Source: Purshia tridentata (Eukaryota; Streptophyta; Magnoliopsida; Rosales; Rosaceae). Taken from it: 64,000 nucleotides of DNA. Shown in pieces: positions 46,935-61,776 of this stretch. The stretch covers positions 62,001 to 126,000 of the forward strand of contig QANT01007799.1 of assembly GCA_003254885.1 (NCBI GenBank), read 5' to 3'. Numbering within the stretch: position 1 is the first letter of the stretch; every line of letters begins with the position of its first letter. The translations under genes and the position numbers were made by a program. Below the pieces are notes generated by a model. It had not been told where the DNA came from, made no database searches, and worked only from the letters and a program-made list of their open reading frames with translations.

Positions 46935-48098
46935 TCAATCCAAGTTTGAAAAGCATGAACAGATTAAGAAAAACTTGGCCAAACAATGTGCCACTTGATC
47001 ACTACTACAATGAAGCCATTTGAACAAAAGCAAACGAAACCTGTGAAAAAAATATTGCACTTGTATTATCAAGCTAGCAGTAGAGTAGGTGTATCCATCT
47101 TTCCACCATGTGATTGTTTTCTCTGATGCAAAATCTGCCGGACTATTACTTTGTTGGGGCTGGGGCGCATGAAAAGTAGTAGAATGAGATTTGAGTTGTT
47201 GAATGAGGGTCAAGAGATCATCACGCATTGTGGATTCCAAAGAGTTATCAACATGCTTGGTGATATTGAGAAACCAGCCACCAACGCCGCTGCCGTGGTT
47301 GCTGACATAATTACCATCATCATCATCATCATTACTGGTACCAGTAGTAGAGTCATAGGAGGCGTAGTACCATTCACAGATGACTCTAGCAATAGCCATG
47401 ACATATAAACCACAATCATAAAGATTTGTCTGCTGCGGCATACGCAGTTCTTCACTATAAGAAGGGTACTCATGATCATGATCATCATGATGACCATTAT
47501 GATCATGTTGATGATCACAGTGGTAGTAATTGTTATGATGATGAGCCGAGGATGGTGGTGCAGCCACATGTTTCTTAACAGCTTCATAAAGCCTCCTGGC
47601 AACCAAACGGTTGAGACTCCCGGCGCTGTCATAATGCACAAACGCATTTGGTTTTCTGTAGTAGACGAGCAAGCTCCAATGAGTTCCGCCATCGATTTTA
47701 CTCACATCTTGGTTATTATTGACGGTAAAAAGGACAAGTTGCTTCTGAGCCACTTCATGAGACTCCTCAAAGGCTTTGGAGCTCTCAAAATCTTGGCAGT
47801 TGGCCAGCCAAAAGGAGAGAGTAGGTGAAATCAGAAGGATGTCTCGTGAATTAGTCATGGAGGACTGGTGGAGGGAATTAAGATAGCAGAAGTAGAATTC
47901 AATAATGCAATCATTCAAGTAACGGGGGCCTCTCAGCAGATTTAAGTCAGACCTTCTCAGCACAACACTATCGTAAACCAAAACCTTCTCATCCTCGTCT
48001 TCATCCTTGTCCTCGTCCTCTTCCTCATCCTCGTACTCGTCCACCTTCATACTGAAGACCTCCTTAACAGTATCATCCTCCACACCAAAAACCTCCAT
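46935..48098 (-). CDS. DEN1: Ulp1-type cysteine protease, NEDD8-specific (DEN1/SENP8 type)
   Basis: Single open frame of 387 aa. Catalytic residues of the C48 family are all visible: His140 (GGTHWSLLVYY), Asp157 (VHYDSAG), Gln223 (MPQQTN) and Cys229 (YDCGLYV). RGPRYLNDCIIEFYFCYL and ILLISPTLSFWL match the DEN1/SENP8 subgroup, which matures NEDD8/RUB and removes it from proteins. Two unusual parts are an acidic D/E run at residues 21-38 and a His/Asp/Asn-rich insertion at about 186-210, between the catalytic Asp and Gln. The protein is longer than I expect for the family (roughly 220-240 aa) because of these and a C-terminal extension after about residue 300. The final 40 residues (FFHRFRLLLFKWL...) could be intron or read-through sequence if the true 3' end is spliced. 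Confidence 0.85.
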   Translation of the reverse strand: MEVFGVEDDTVKEVFSMKVDEYEDEEEDEDKDEDEDEKVLVYDSVVLRRSDLNLLRGPRYLNDCIIEFYFCYLNSLHQSSMTNSRDILLISPTLSFWLANCQDFESSKAFEESHEVAQKQLVLFTVNNNQDVSKIDGGTHWSLLVYYRKPNAFVHYDSAGSLNRLVARRLYEAVKKHVAAPPSSAHHHNNYYHCDHQHDHNGHHDDHDHEYPSYSEELRMPQQTNLYDCGLYVMAIARVICEWYYASYDSTTGTSNDDDDDGNYVSNHGSGVGGWFLNITKHVDNSLESTMRDDLLTLIQQLKSHSTTFHAPQPQQSNSPADFASEKTITWWKDGYTYSTASLIIQVQYFFHRFRLLLFKWLHCSSDQVAHCLAKFFLICSCFSNLD

Positions 48099-48122
48099 CT
48101 AGCTTCTTCTCTGCGAGTACTG

Positions 48123-48302
48123 GTGGCCGGGTGGGGTGGGTTATATAAGTAATGACTTTTAAGAAAAGAATTAAATTAGCAAGGGTTTCCCAAATCCTTT
48201 TTACTATAGGAGGTGGCCGGTTGGGGTGGGTTATACAAGTAATGACTTTTAAGACAAGAATTATATTAGCAAGGGTTTGCCAAATCCTTTTTACTATAGG
48301 AG
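48123..48302. repeat. 90-bp tandem duplication in the DEN1 promoter
   Basis: GTGGCCGG(G/T)TGGGGTGGG begins copies at 48123 and 48213. Both continue to CCTTTTTACTATAGG. The gene-proximal copy carries TTATATAAG at 48141-48149 and the distal copy TTATACAAG, so the putative TATA element was duplicated. Only a few positions differ between copies. Confidence 0.95.
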
Positions 48303-49093
48303 ACCACCACGACACATGGGTTTAATTTCTATTCAACTTTTCCTTGCAGGACTAGGTTTCCTCTCGGTATGAGATTGAACTTTGAAGTTTGGAGTATTTT
48401 ATTATTACTATTTTCTGAATCTTTGAATTTTGGAGTTTGGACTAGGAAACATTAGTATTGAACTTCAAGAATTAAACTTTAAAGAAAAAAAGAAAAAAAA
48501 GTACCAAATTAATTCATCTTAATCCATAAATGATTAATCAATCAATGAATTATTAATTCGTTCACAATCGAATTATCATAATATAGTATTGTATTTGTAA
48601 TTTTATGCCTTCAATGTGAGTCTTCCACGTCATCTCAATCCACGAAGTAAAGTTATTAAATTAGAGATACTCTGTACCATTGCATGAAACCAGCCGCTCT
48701 GAGAAACAAAGTGCGACTCATCTTTCAAGAATCAAATTTACAAATGGATCAAGAATTGAAGCCAAATTTTATTGACAATTCATGAATAATTCACCACAGC
48801 ATCCACACAACTCTCAACAAAAGTGGATCCTTCAAGTAATGATTTAATATCCATTGATGGGAAACCCTAAACAAAAAAGATCGATTGTATGCAGACTGTA
48901 AACTTCTTGAATTATTTAAACATCTACAGGGCCAAAGGCCATCAATCACTTTGTAATAATAATAATAATATTCTAAACACATACATTCTCCGGACAGTAA
49001 CATTGTAAGAAATTCATAAACAGATGATATTGGAGCAAGCATTCCACTTTTGAGATATTGCAAACAGAAGGTTGCCGCAAGATTACTGATCAT
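48303..49093. other. Intergenic region between DEN1 promoter and ARF1 3' end
   Basis: AT-rich. Contains the ARF1 3'UTR (from about 48750) with a short AAT repeat near 48956-48970. No gene is seen. Confidence 0.55.
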
Positions 49094-51698
<2,605 letters not shown>

Positions 51699-52567
51699 TC
51701 AACAAAACATAGAGCAACAATATATAAATTCAAAGATCTGAAATAGAAAAAAAGGCTCAGCATAAAAAAAAAACATTGCAATTAGAAAAAAACCAAATGT
51801 AGCTAAGCAAAGAATTACATTACTCTCAACATGCCCAACATAAACAAATAGGTACAAAAATTATCTTTTATTTTTGTTGGAATAAAGGAATTTTTCCCAG
51901 ATCAAAGAGACAAACGTCCCTTATTTACTTTTTTGGATTTACATACTGTATTATAATTCAACTTTCTAATGCATCGAAAAATGAAACAAATTACATTCAG
52001 AAAAACCGAAACTAGAGCAACAATAACAGATCGGACACCGAATGTACAAGCAGCCTCAAACTCGAATTAAAAAAAGAAAAACAAAATCTTAACCTAAAAT
52101 TTCAAGCAAAAATGAAATAAAAATAGAAGTAGATTCAGATCTAAACCGAAAACCAGATCCAGATTTAAAAGCCAAAAAACAACGCTGACCTAATAATCAT
52201 ACACCGAAATGGCAGCGACCCATTCACTATAAACCAAAATTAAACAGACCCATATAATCTATATGACAAACATACAGATATACGTGACTAGAGAGAAAGA
52301 GATATACCTTAGGGGGCAGATCTGAGAAGCTGCCCTAGAAAGAAAATAATAGGGACGAAGAGAAATGGGCTCCAGAAAGAGGCTATTTGGGATTTAAATA
52401 TACGATCGGAGATAACTATCGTTTTAACGACGTTTGGTGCTCGTGAAAGATTTGAATGACATTATTGAGACGTCAGATACCGTTAGGGTTTGAGTGAGGA
52501 GTCCGTCTATTTGTATTGTGTGTAAGGTGTAGAGTTCGGGGTGCGCGCGCACTCCAATGTGGGCCTC

Positions 52568-52632
52568 ATAGTTTGTGTAATTGTTTTTGTTTTTGTTTTT
52601 TTTTTTTGGCCAAAATAGTTTGTGTAATTGTT
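52568..52632 (-). repeat. Tiny poly(T)-GGCCAAA insertion with an 18-bp direct repeat
   Basis: ATAGTTTGTGTAATTGTT occurs at 52568-52585 and again at 52615-52632. Between them is only a T-rich run followed by GGCCAAA. Read on the minus strand this is a short 3' end with a poly(A) tail and an 18-bp target-site duplication. Confidence 0.75.
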
Positions 52633-52637
52633 AATTG

Positions 52638-52690
52638 ATAATTTTTATCACTCACCCTTGGCCAAAAAAATAATAATAATAATTTTTATC
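52638..52690 (+). repeat. Tiny TTGGCC-poly(A) insertion with a 12-bp direct repeat
   Basis: ATAATTTTTATC at 52638-52649 and 52679-52690 flanks ACTCACCCTTGGCC followed by A-rich/AAT sequence. Same end motif as the neighbouring insertion but in the opposite orientation. Confidence 0.6.
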
Positions 52691-53276
52691 TCCGAGAGAA
52701 GGTTATGTTTTACGTAAAATACGGAATTAGGCACATTGAAATACACGTATTTTAGGAGTAATTATACGTATTTACCAACATTACCCTCATTCTTATACCC
52801 TCCCTAATGGCATAAGAATACAATGCCTCATTTTATGACATTTTGTAATTATACCAGTTTTTATTATAATTAATAATTGGTAAACATTCTAATGAGGAAT
52901 GTCTCATTTAGTAAACATGGTTACTTGGCTAGTAATTAATGTGCATTTGATTCAATAAGAAATATAGTAATTGGGAGCTAGGTTGGGGATTGAAGATGTG
53001 ATGATGATGAATCACGGACAATTGAAACATTAGAAATCACAAAATTTGGAGGTTAAAACGAAAGTCTGATTAGAAATCACATTACAAGTTGAACACACTT
53101 ACATGCACTAAACAAATGACTAATATGACATGATCATGAGATGCTGAAAATGGTATCAGGGTGATTAATTGTTCCCGAAGACATTTCCAAAAATGCAGCT
53201 CAAAGAAAAGCAGAAAAGCTAGGTTTGTTCCATGGAGACATGAATATTTGAAAATTCAACAACATATATTTATAGC

Positions 53277-56200
53277 CTATGGCTGCAGCTGCAGTTCCAA
53301 GTCGTTTTTGGTGTCCTTGGCATCTGGCTTTGTTGTTTCTTTGTTTTCGTTCTGAAGCTTCGCGTCCTCCTTGTTCTTCCCCCAAAGAACAGCGTAGAGC
53401 CCGGCAACAATCAAGATAGACCCTACAGCACTATATCAACCATATCAAGTACAACTCAATTAGTATGTCATGATCAAATTCAAAAAGAATTAAGAGATCG
53501 AAGAACTTGTAGATGATCGAGTCAACTGTATATACGTACGTTCCAACGAATAGTTGCTCATTAAGCAGAGCCCAACTTGCAATAGCCACAATAATCAGCA
53601 GCAAGGGACTGAACACTGACACATAAAGAGGACCTTTTCTCTGAATGCTCCAGGAAGAAAGGAAAAAAGCTAGTGCAGAACCCAGAATTCCCTGAAATCA
53701 GTATCATCTGATTTAGTTAATTTGTACTAAATTTTGATGGTTAAGAATTCATGAATTAATTAGTAATGTTATTTGACAAGTAATAAGTTGATCAGAAATG
53801 AAATTTGGTATAGTCTTCAAAGGGTTCATTGTGCTCCCAAAATTGAAAAACCCTTTAAAATTTTTGGATTTGGGGTCTTGATCATTCTCTGATATATATA
53901 TATGCAAGAAATCTGTGAAGGTGGGTCAAGATCATAAGTTTATAAGAGCCTATGACTTCTGTTTTAGAGAATCTCAAGGCCTATCTACTAATTCGACAAA
54001 AATCATAGATAGAATGATAATTTTTATAAATAAGCAAAGTGATGAGACATACTGAGTAGAGACTTGCAACAAGCCACATGGGTTTGGCCAATGACCATGC
54101 AGATGCGTGGTGTTCAACAATTACGCCAATGATCCCACACTCAAAGCTGGCCATGAGACACATCAATGTGGTGCTTGTATAAGGAGCTGGAAACTTTTCA
54201 CTCACTTTTGCCTAAAATTGAACAAAAAAAAGGTCATGAAAACTATTGATCACGTGTTAAGAGAGAGAGTTTAATTTTTCTTGAAAATTTGAGTACTACA
54301 TACTTGGATGATGAACCACATTGCCCAACCTAAGGTGCTTATGAGTATCAAAAGAGGGCCCACAAAGGAGTCTGATTTGCTGCTGGAATTGTTCTCTCCT
54401 ATTCTCTGGGCATATGTCCAGTGAATTTTGGATTCACCTAAACCCATGCTGTGTCCATGGTAAAACGACAGTAACATGGCTCCACATACACACACAGCTG
54501 TTCCTACCACCTTACTCAACCCTGCTTTACTATTGAGTTTTGCAGATTCTTGTCTGAAATAGTTTAAAATTGCATTCAATTTCACATCGAAACTGTGCTA
54601 TATACACTCCATTTTAGCTTACTGCACTTCCCTTATAGGAGTGGAAAAAGAAAGAGAAAGAGATACATATATGTAGTACCTGAAAAGGAGTGCAAGGATG
54701 AATGTCATTGCTGGGAGTGTATTGGTCAATGCGCATGCAATGGTGGCGGTGGACTGCTTTAAACCAATAAAATAAAAAACCTGGTTTGCAGTTGCCCTGC
54801 ATTTTGATAAACTCAATTTAAAGTAGGTGGATTTGCTTATATATTTGTATACAAATCAACAACTTGGATGTCAAACACTTACCCAGTTAAGGAGCATAAG
54901 AAAATCTGGAAAAGAATAGGCATTGTGATCCTGGGTCTTGTTTTCCTATTAGAAAGGAAAAAAAAAAATGATGATGTGAATTGATTAACTTTCACTAAAT
55001 TTGAATGAGAAGAACACTTATGAAATTTGAGTAAACATTCTACTAACTAAATAAAGATTATAGAACTATTTACTAGCTAACTGAAGATCTTTTCAAATTA
55101 GCCAAATGACAGTAATATGTATTTCTCTTCATATGTTAAAAAGTCACATGATGAGAATAATGTTTATGTGTAAATAGAGAAGTGTTTTTCTTTTTTAAGG
55201 TACAATTTGTCGAGACTGTGTTATGAATAATTAATCATATTCCTTTACTCTTTTATATTATTGTGAAGTGATTAATTTCTAGATCTTCATAAGCCTCGGG
55301 TATTAATTAATGATCAGTTGAAATTTGATGACCTGCTATATATGAACTAAGATCGATGCAGGCATGATAGGCCAGCACAGCGCCTAACCTATTACCTAAA
55401 AGCTAGCCAGCAAAAAGAAGAAAAGGACAAGTGGGTTATATATGACATGGCAGCCATGCAAAGCTTCAGCAACTATGAATCAGGCCACTCGTTCAATTAA
55501 GACCAAAAAGTTGACTGAAAGACAAAAAAAGTTGATATACTTTTCATGCATATATCAATGCCAACTCAGATCTAATTAAATTCTTTTGCAGAGTTCTCAG
55601 ATTTCGGATTTTCCAAGAACAACAAACTGATATTGAACTATTTTTTCTTTCTAATTATGTCCAATATTTAACTTTTCATTTGTGTGCAAGAAAAATCATC
55701 AAGAGGTTACATCAGCAAACTATTTCAATATGATATTCAATAGCAAAAGATAAAGTAAACAATTATTGAACTTATTATTCTCTGTTCAACCAGTTATTTT
55801 CTTCTTCATTTTTATTTTCAGTATCCAGAGTCAGACATAACCGAAATCAAACAGTTAGTTTAATTATAATATGGAAATTGACTTTTGTACAATTTAATAT
55901 GAAAAAACAGGGCATGCAGCTTATATATAGACATGAAAAATTTGATCCCCATTTGAGCGTCAAATATATTAAACAAGTTACAGAGTCAAAACCCCACTAG
56001 TTTGACACTTGCACAAGCTAGAAAAACAAAACAAAAAACAAAAACCATTTATAGTTACTGCGCGCATATCAACCTAGATAGCATTTAAATTTGGTCATGC
56101 ATGCATGATATCATCAAAATCTGAGAATATATATATATACATATATATTAAAGTTGGTACTTAAATTTACCATTCCATCCAATAAGCAAAAGGAGCAATG

Positions 56201-56361
56201 GCAATGGTGGCGAAGATTTGGCGGTAAGAAACAAGAACAAGAGGGTTCATGTCAGATTCCAAAGCCAGCTTTGAAGTGATGTTCATTCCTGCAAAGCAGA
56301 GTTGGACAAACACCATGGCCAAAAATGGCATATAGGCACCAAAACTATCATGACCAGCCAT
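53277..56361 (-). CDS. WAT1-related / UMAMIT-type EamA transporter
   Basis: Seven exons on the minus strand: 56361-56171, 54945-54883, 54796-54680, 54553-54304, 54211-54053, 53691-53540 and 53430-53277, giving 361 aa. Member of the plant nodulin-MtN21 branch of the drug/metabolite transporter superfamily, with two EamA domains and about ten membrane segments. Recognisable parts are [86 protein letters not shown] and the C-terminal [12 protein letters not shown] with a charged cytosolic tail. UMAMIT proteins export amino acids and WAT1 moves auxin at the tonoplast. Substrate here is not evident. Position before a GDSL gene matches At1g09380 (UMAMIT25). Confidence 0.92.
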
Positions 56362-58512
56362 TGTAATATAGTACTGCTTTCTCTGTACTATATGTACAGA
56401 GAGGCCAGTAAATTAAGTACTATACGTATATATAAATATATATATATATATATATTATTAGCTAGCGAGAATGAGAGAGACAGAGAGATCGATCTGAAGA
56501 GAAGGAGAAGTTATAGAAGGTGTTTAAATAGGAAAGGGTGCAACAGAAAGCTGCAATGAAGAGAATCTTATTGCGTGAAAAATCAGAGAAAAGGAAAGCC
56601 GTTGAAGATCGATTTTGATTTCTTGCAACACTTGGGCTCATGCATGCGGGTACATGCACTACATGTCCATTCGAGGTTGCCTCTGTCACTATAAAGCCGC
56701 TTTCAGTTTTTGTCTTTTCAAGAAACTCTTGCGTGAGCGCCACCCAAGTTCAGCTTCTACCCTTGCCCAGTGCCCACAACATGAATGAACTAGTCATTAA
56801 AACTAGCTCGTTCATTTCTAACCAGCACTTTTGGAATCTAGCTGGCTACCATATCGTTTAATTAATCAATACTATGACAATTATTCCACATTTTCACATT
56901 GTGAATCTCAACAACAGGTTTAAATATGAATCTCAAATTCATATTGTACGTCAATCAATAAACAGTAATTAATATAATATTCTAATTAAACTATCTCACA
57001 TGAGAATATTAATTTTCATCATCTTTAATTCGGTTGCCTTGCGTCTTTAATTTCGTCAATCCATCAATCTATCACCAACCACATTTAAGTTATTAAAATA
57101 AATAGACCCCCTATATTTTATGGATCTGCATTATATTAGCTATAATTTGCAAAGTATATTTCCTATAATATAGGTCTTCATCACCTTACACTGATTACAG
57201 CTAGCATATATATAAGGGTTCATTTTCAATTTTACATATATTTCCTCATATAACATTTTGAAAGAGACTTGAACTTACTTAATACTCTTTACCAAGAAGT
57301 TATATACAACTATTAATTACATGTGCTAATTAATGACTAATATAACCTAAAATGTAATGAATAACTTTTTGTACATATTCTTAAAATATGACCTATATAT
57401 GACATCCTCATTTCCGTTACATCCCACTTTCAAGCTGGCAAATAGAAATATATTTTATATATATAAAAATCAAGGAATGTGTTCTCATGATTCATCACTC
57501 CATTTTCATCAGTTCTCTTCACACACTCCACCAATTACGATTCAAATATTGGTACGTTTTGTAGTGTTCCTTAAAGCTTTTTAGTTTTTAGTTCAAAAAG
57601 AAAAGATAGGATGTTGAGAAGTGTGAACGAATTTCAGCTCAATTCTCAATTTCTCACGTGCTCCAATCTCTGACACTAACTAAACACACGCAATTACGCC
57701 AAGTAGCAAACCCACAAAAAATTGGTTAGCTTAATCGTGGGTTTCGTGCTTTACTTGAGTTTGGGCCTAATCTCTCTAAAAATATGTTGGGCTCGGATAA
57801 CAACAAGGTCATATTCATGCCTAACTCCAGCCAAGCTTGACACATCATCATGAAAAGGTCAACGAGTCAACCAGTCAACGGCCACTATCCACAATACATG
57901 ATGTTATAAATGAATGTTGATCTTAGTCCACGCGTATTCTGGTACGCAGTTGCTTAAAATACGGACTTCATTTTGACACCGTCCGATCAGTTGAACGGCT
58001 CGGATTTAAAATTTTATATAACACTTCTACAAACCTTTTTTTTCAGAATCAACACTCGTAAAACTTGAGAACCAAAAACTTTTAAGAGAGCAGAAGCGGT
58101 TGTCATTTGGCTCTTTCTTTCACCAACTTTGTTTAAGTTAATTAATTTATAGTGTTACGATGTAAGTTGTTCCCTTCACGTAAGAACATTAGAGAGAAAT
58201 TTAGCTCTGTGTGTTAAGTAAAACCAAAGCAATAATTATTAGAACGTTGGCAGTTGGATCCTATGTCTTCCACTATTATAGACCACTGCCGACAGGCCCG
58301 ACATTAACAACACGACCATATGATAGTTTAATCCTAAATAGATTAATATAAAGCAAAAAATCCCAAAATAGCAATTATATATTTTATCATTTACCAAAAA
58401 GTACAAGAAACAGCAACTATATCAAGCACTCAAAAGAGAGAGAGTATGTATTTATGTATGTATCTAAAGTTCTAAACTAAAGGCAATCTTAAGTGGTATG
58501 TATGTGCAGGGT
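56362..58512. other. Divergent region WAT1 / GDSL
   Basis: AT-rich, with the WAT1 5' flank containing a TA microsatellite near 56435-56455 and GA-rich leader. A 93-codon minus frame at 56462-56743 has no recognisable homology and is not called. No further gene. Confidence 0.55.
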
Positions 58513-59137
58513 ATGACTTGGTCTCAGTCTCTGAGTCTCACTCTCACAGTCTTGGCGGCATTGCTTTTGATTGGTCTTTCAATCTCGGTTGTTGGCCAAA
58601 GTCATACACGAACACTGCCCATCATCTTCAACTTCGGGGACTCCAACTCGGACACGGGTGGACTCGTCGCCGGACTCGGCTACTCAATTACCCTTCCCTA
58701 TGGCCGCACTTTCTTCCGCAGATCCACTGGTCGAATGTCCGATGGACGCCTCGTCATCGACCTCCTCTGTAAGTGGACCCCATACTCCAACATTTAATAA
58801 TAATAATATTATTATTATTATTGTGTTAATATTATCAGTCGATGATCTGCCGAAGGTGAGTGGTGACTGATCCTATGTCGGCAGTGGCCGCCGCTGTTCC
58901 GCGGAGTCTATTTAGTTTAGTTTATTTTTCGAGTTTTAGTGTTCAGTGAGCATACGACGTCGTTCCATGTGCGCTATTATGTCATATCTGTCAGCTCTTG
59001 CTTGTACGTTTGTGTCAAAATTGCCCTTGATCACGGGACTTCAATTCTCAGTTTTTAATATATTTACGTGTCTATCTGTCTTGATCACCCACGTCTTTAA
59101 ATTTGTTGACAAGGTCATGTCATGTTTCCTTGATAGA

Positions 59138-59172
<35 letters not shown>

Positions 59173-61059
59173 NTTTTTTGACCAAAGCTTGATAGATAGC
59201 TTTAATATGTCATATTATCCGAATGCTAATTTGAATTATGGACCACACATGCAAACAAACATCAAATTAGTGATATGGCCTGAGAATAATGTTCAGTAAA
59301 AAAACATTACCATTATATAAGGTGTGTGTCTTAGGATTCCAATTTGAATGACTGCATAAACGAATACTCCTTTTAGCCCATACCCTAGTGGCCTGGGCCA
59401 AAATGGAATCATACAGTGTGTAATCTTCATCACAAAATTCTTGTTGTTTGTTCTAAAATTCATTTCAAGGTACAACATGTCAATATGCAATTTAATCAAC
59501 TCAATACTACAGCCTAGCTAGTATATATGATGATTCATTGTCTAAAAAATCTTGTGCAGGCCAGAGTTTGAATGGAAGTCTACTGAGCCCATACCTAGAC
59601 TCTTTGTCAGGTTCCAAGTTCTCAAATGGGGCAAACTTTGCGGTCGTTGGGTCCTCTACCCTCCCTAAACGTATACCCTTTTCTTTAAACATTCAGGTCA
59701 TGCAGTTCACTCATTTCAAGGCCACTGCAGGTCTATATCTCTTCTTTTATCACATTACATTTATATTTGGAATTTGACTTTCCTTGCTGCTTTGATTGGA
59801 TATTGAAGATATTAATTACTTGATATGGTGTTATAACATTGCTCAAATTCATAGCAAGATTCTGCTGCTTTTTCATAATATGACTGTGTTCACATACTTT
59901 ATGGCTTCTGTGCACCAGCTAATTACACTGCTAAACATGTTTTTAGGTTCAAAACATTTGATTACTGATGAAGGTTTTCGGAAAGCACTTTACATGATCG
60001 ATATCGGACAAAATGACCTTGCTGATTCATTTGCTAGAAACCTTTCATTTGTGCAAGTAACAAAGAGAATTCCATCAATTACTACAGAAATCAAGAACGC
60101 TGTTAAGGTGAGTCTGGTGTCTGTACAACGATTATACAAAAGGCAGGCTGTTTAGAAAATTGCAGAAATCTTTAGCAAGTTTGTTCTGTTAGCACCTAAT
60201 TATGACATTTAAGTGACCATATCAGTACTAAAATTTCTACTACATCTATCAATTGTAGACTTTGTATGACGAAGGTGGCAGGAATTTTTGGATACACAAC
60301 ACTGGGCCATTGGGTTGCCTTCCTCAAAAACTTTCATCAGTTCAGAAGAAGGATTTTGATTCGCATGGATGTGTTTCAAATTACAATTTGGCTGCAAGAT
60401 TGTTCAACGAAGCACTGCGATATTTATGCACAGAGATGAGATCAGAATTGAAGGATGCTGTTATAGTTTATGTCGATATCTATGCCATCAAGTATGATCT
60501 CATTGCCAACCCCACCAAATATGGTAAGCCTATCATTTCAGTTCAGGGTTTCTTGCTATCAAATAAGATCTTCTATATATTGATTTTTGAGGTTGTTTAT
60601 ATGACAAACTAATCATAAACAACCACAAATCAACAAAATGAAAATCAAAAGTTAAAACCAAAAGCAAAAATCTGAAAATGTGTTCCAAAATTTCAGAATA
60701 TTGGAAAGATAATTAAATGAAAGTTCACAATGACACAGTTTAAGACATAAAGCACAAGATCAGCACTAAAACAATTAGCTCAGAATTGGTATACCACTTA
60801 TTTGACGAATGATTTTTACCATTTAGGTTTTTCAAGGCCTTTAATGGCATGCTGTGGCAATGGAGGTCCTCCATACAACTACAATGCCAGGGTGACATGT
60901 GGTCATCCTGGGTCTCAAGTTTGTGAAGAAGGATCCAGATACATAAGCTGGGATGGAATTCATCACACTGAAGCTGCTAACACCATCATAGCCTCGAAAA
61001 TACATTCCATGGCTTATACTACACCACGCATTCCATTTAATTTCTTTTGTCGCCGTTAG
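58513..61059 (+). CDS. GDSL-type esterase/lipase
   Basis: Five exons, 58513-58768, 59560-59730, 59947-60107, 60259-60523 and 60827-61059, giving 361 aa. A second in-frame ATG 15 bases upstream (58498) would add MYVQG. The later one gives a cleaner signal peptide (MTWSQSLSLTLTVLAALLLIG). SGNH-hydrolase blocks are present: FNFGDSNSDTGG (nucleophile Ser), GANFAVVGSST (Gly), IDIGQNDLAD (Asn) and SWDGIHHTEAAN (catalytic Asp and His). It is secreted, and the substrate is unknown (acyl or acetyl esters of lipid, cell-wall or specialised metabolites). It follows the WAT1 gene, as At1g09390 follows At1g09380. Confidence 0.93.
59129..59203 (-). repeat. Tiny poly(T)-GACCAAA insertion with a 16-bp direct repeat, GDSL intron 1
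   Basis: CTTGATAGATAGCTTT at 59129-59144 and 59188-59203 flanks a T run (including the N at 59173) and GACCAAAG. Same layout as the insertion at 52568-52632. Confidence 0.8.
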
Positions 61060-61776
61060 TAGTCAGTTGTACATTGAAATCAGTAGTGCAGAAATGGTGA
61101 GGGGAGTGGGAAAAAGAGTTATAAGTGAATCGATTCAAACTCATTCAATGTAAGAGCATGGTGACATTTTCAAAAGAAAATTTCGATTACTTAAATTGAG
61201 CTGCAAACATGCCAGGTTGAAGCTCCCATGGTTTCAAAACATATATGACGTTTGAGGCTGCCAAATTTGACCCAAGTTAGTTATAGCTCTGCCGAAAAAA
61301 AGTGACATGTGGTGCAGATCTAGCGTGCCACATCAGCATTTAATGGCCCAATTAACTGAGATAATTAAAATTGGGGTACTAACTTGTAAATTTATGTAAA
61401 ATTGAGGTACTGACTTGTAAGTTGTAGTTTAATTTTTACAAAATTAGAGGGGTGTCTGAGCCAAAGCTTGACGATGTTGCGGTAAAAATGGCATCATCTT
61501 AAACCCTCTTCTTTCCCGCGTGCTCCACTTCCCTCCTTACTAGGATACAGATATCCCTGTTCATAATAGCTTAAACCCAGCCGAGTTGCACTATTCTCTA
61601 CTAAAGATTCATGTCTGCCACTCTCTAGTTCCAATATACCAGCAAAAATTTTATTTTGTAGTTTTGGTATATTTTTCAGTCATATTTGATTGAATGGCCA
61701 TCCAAGAAAAACTGCCATGTTACTTTAATAAATTCTGAATAATTGGTATTTTGTTATTACAATTTTGAGCTTATCA
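61060..61776. other. Intergenic region between GDSL and PPR genes
   Basis: GDSL 3'UTR, a low-complexity block with repeated TACTGACTTGTAA-like words at about 61375-61425, and the PPR upstream region. No gene is seen. Confidence 0.5.

Noticed and set aside
56462-56743. 93-codon minus-strand frame upstream of the WAT1 gene
   Set aside because: Falls in the leader/promoter of WAT1 and has no family resemblance. It could at most be an upstream frame.
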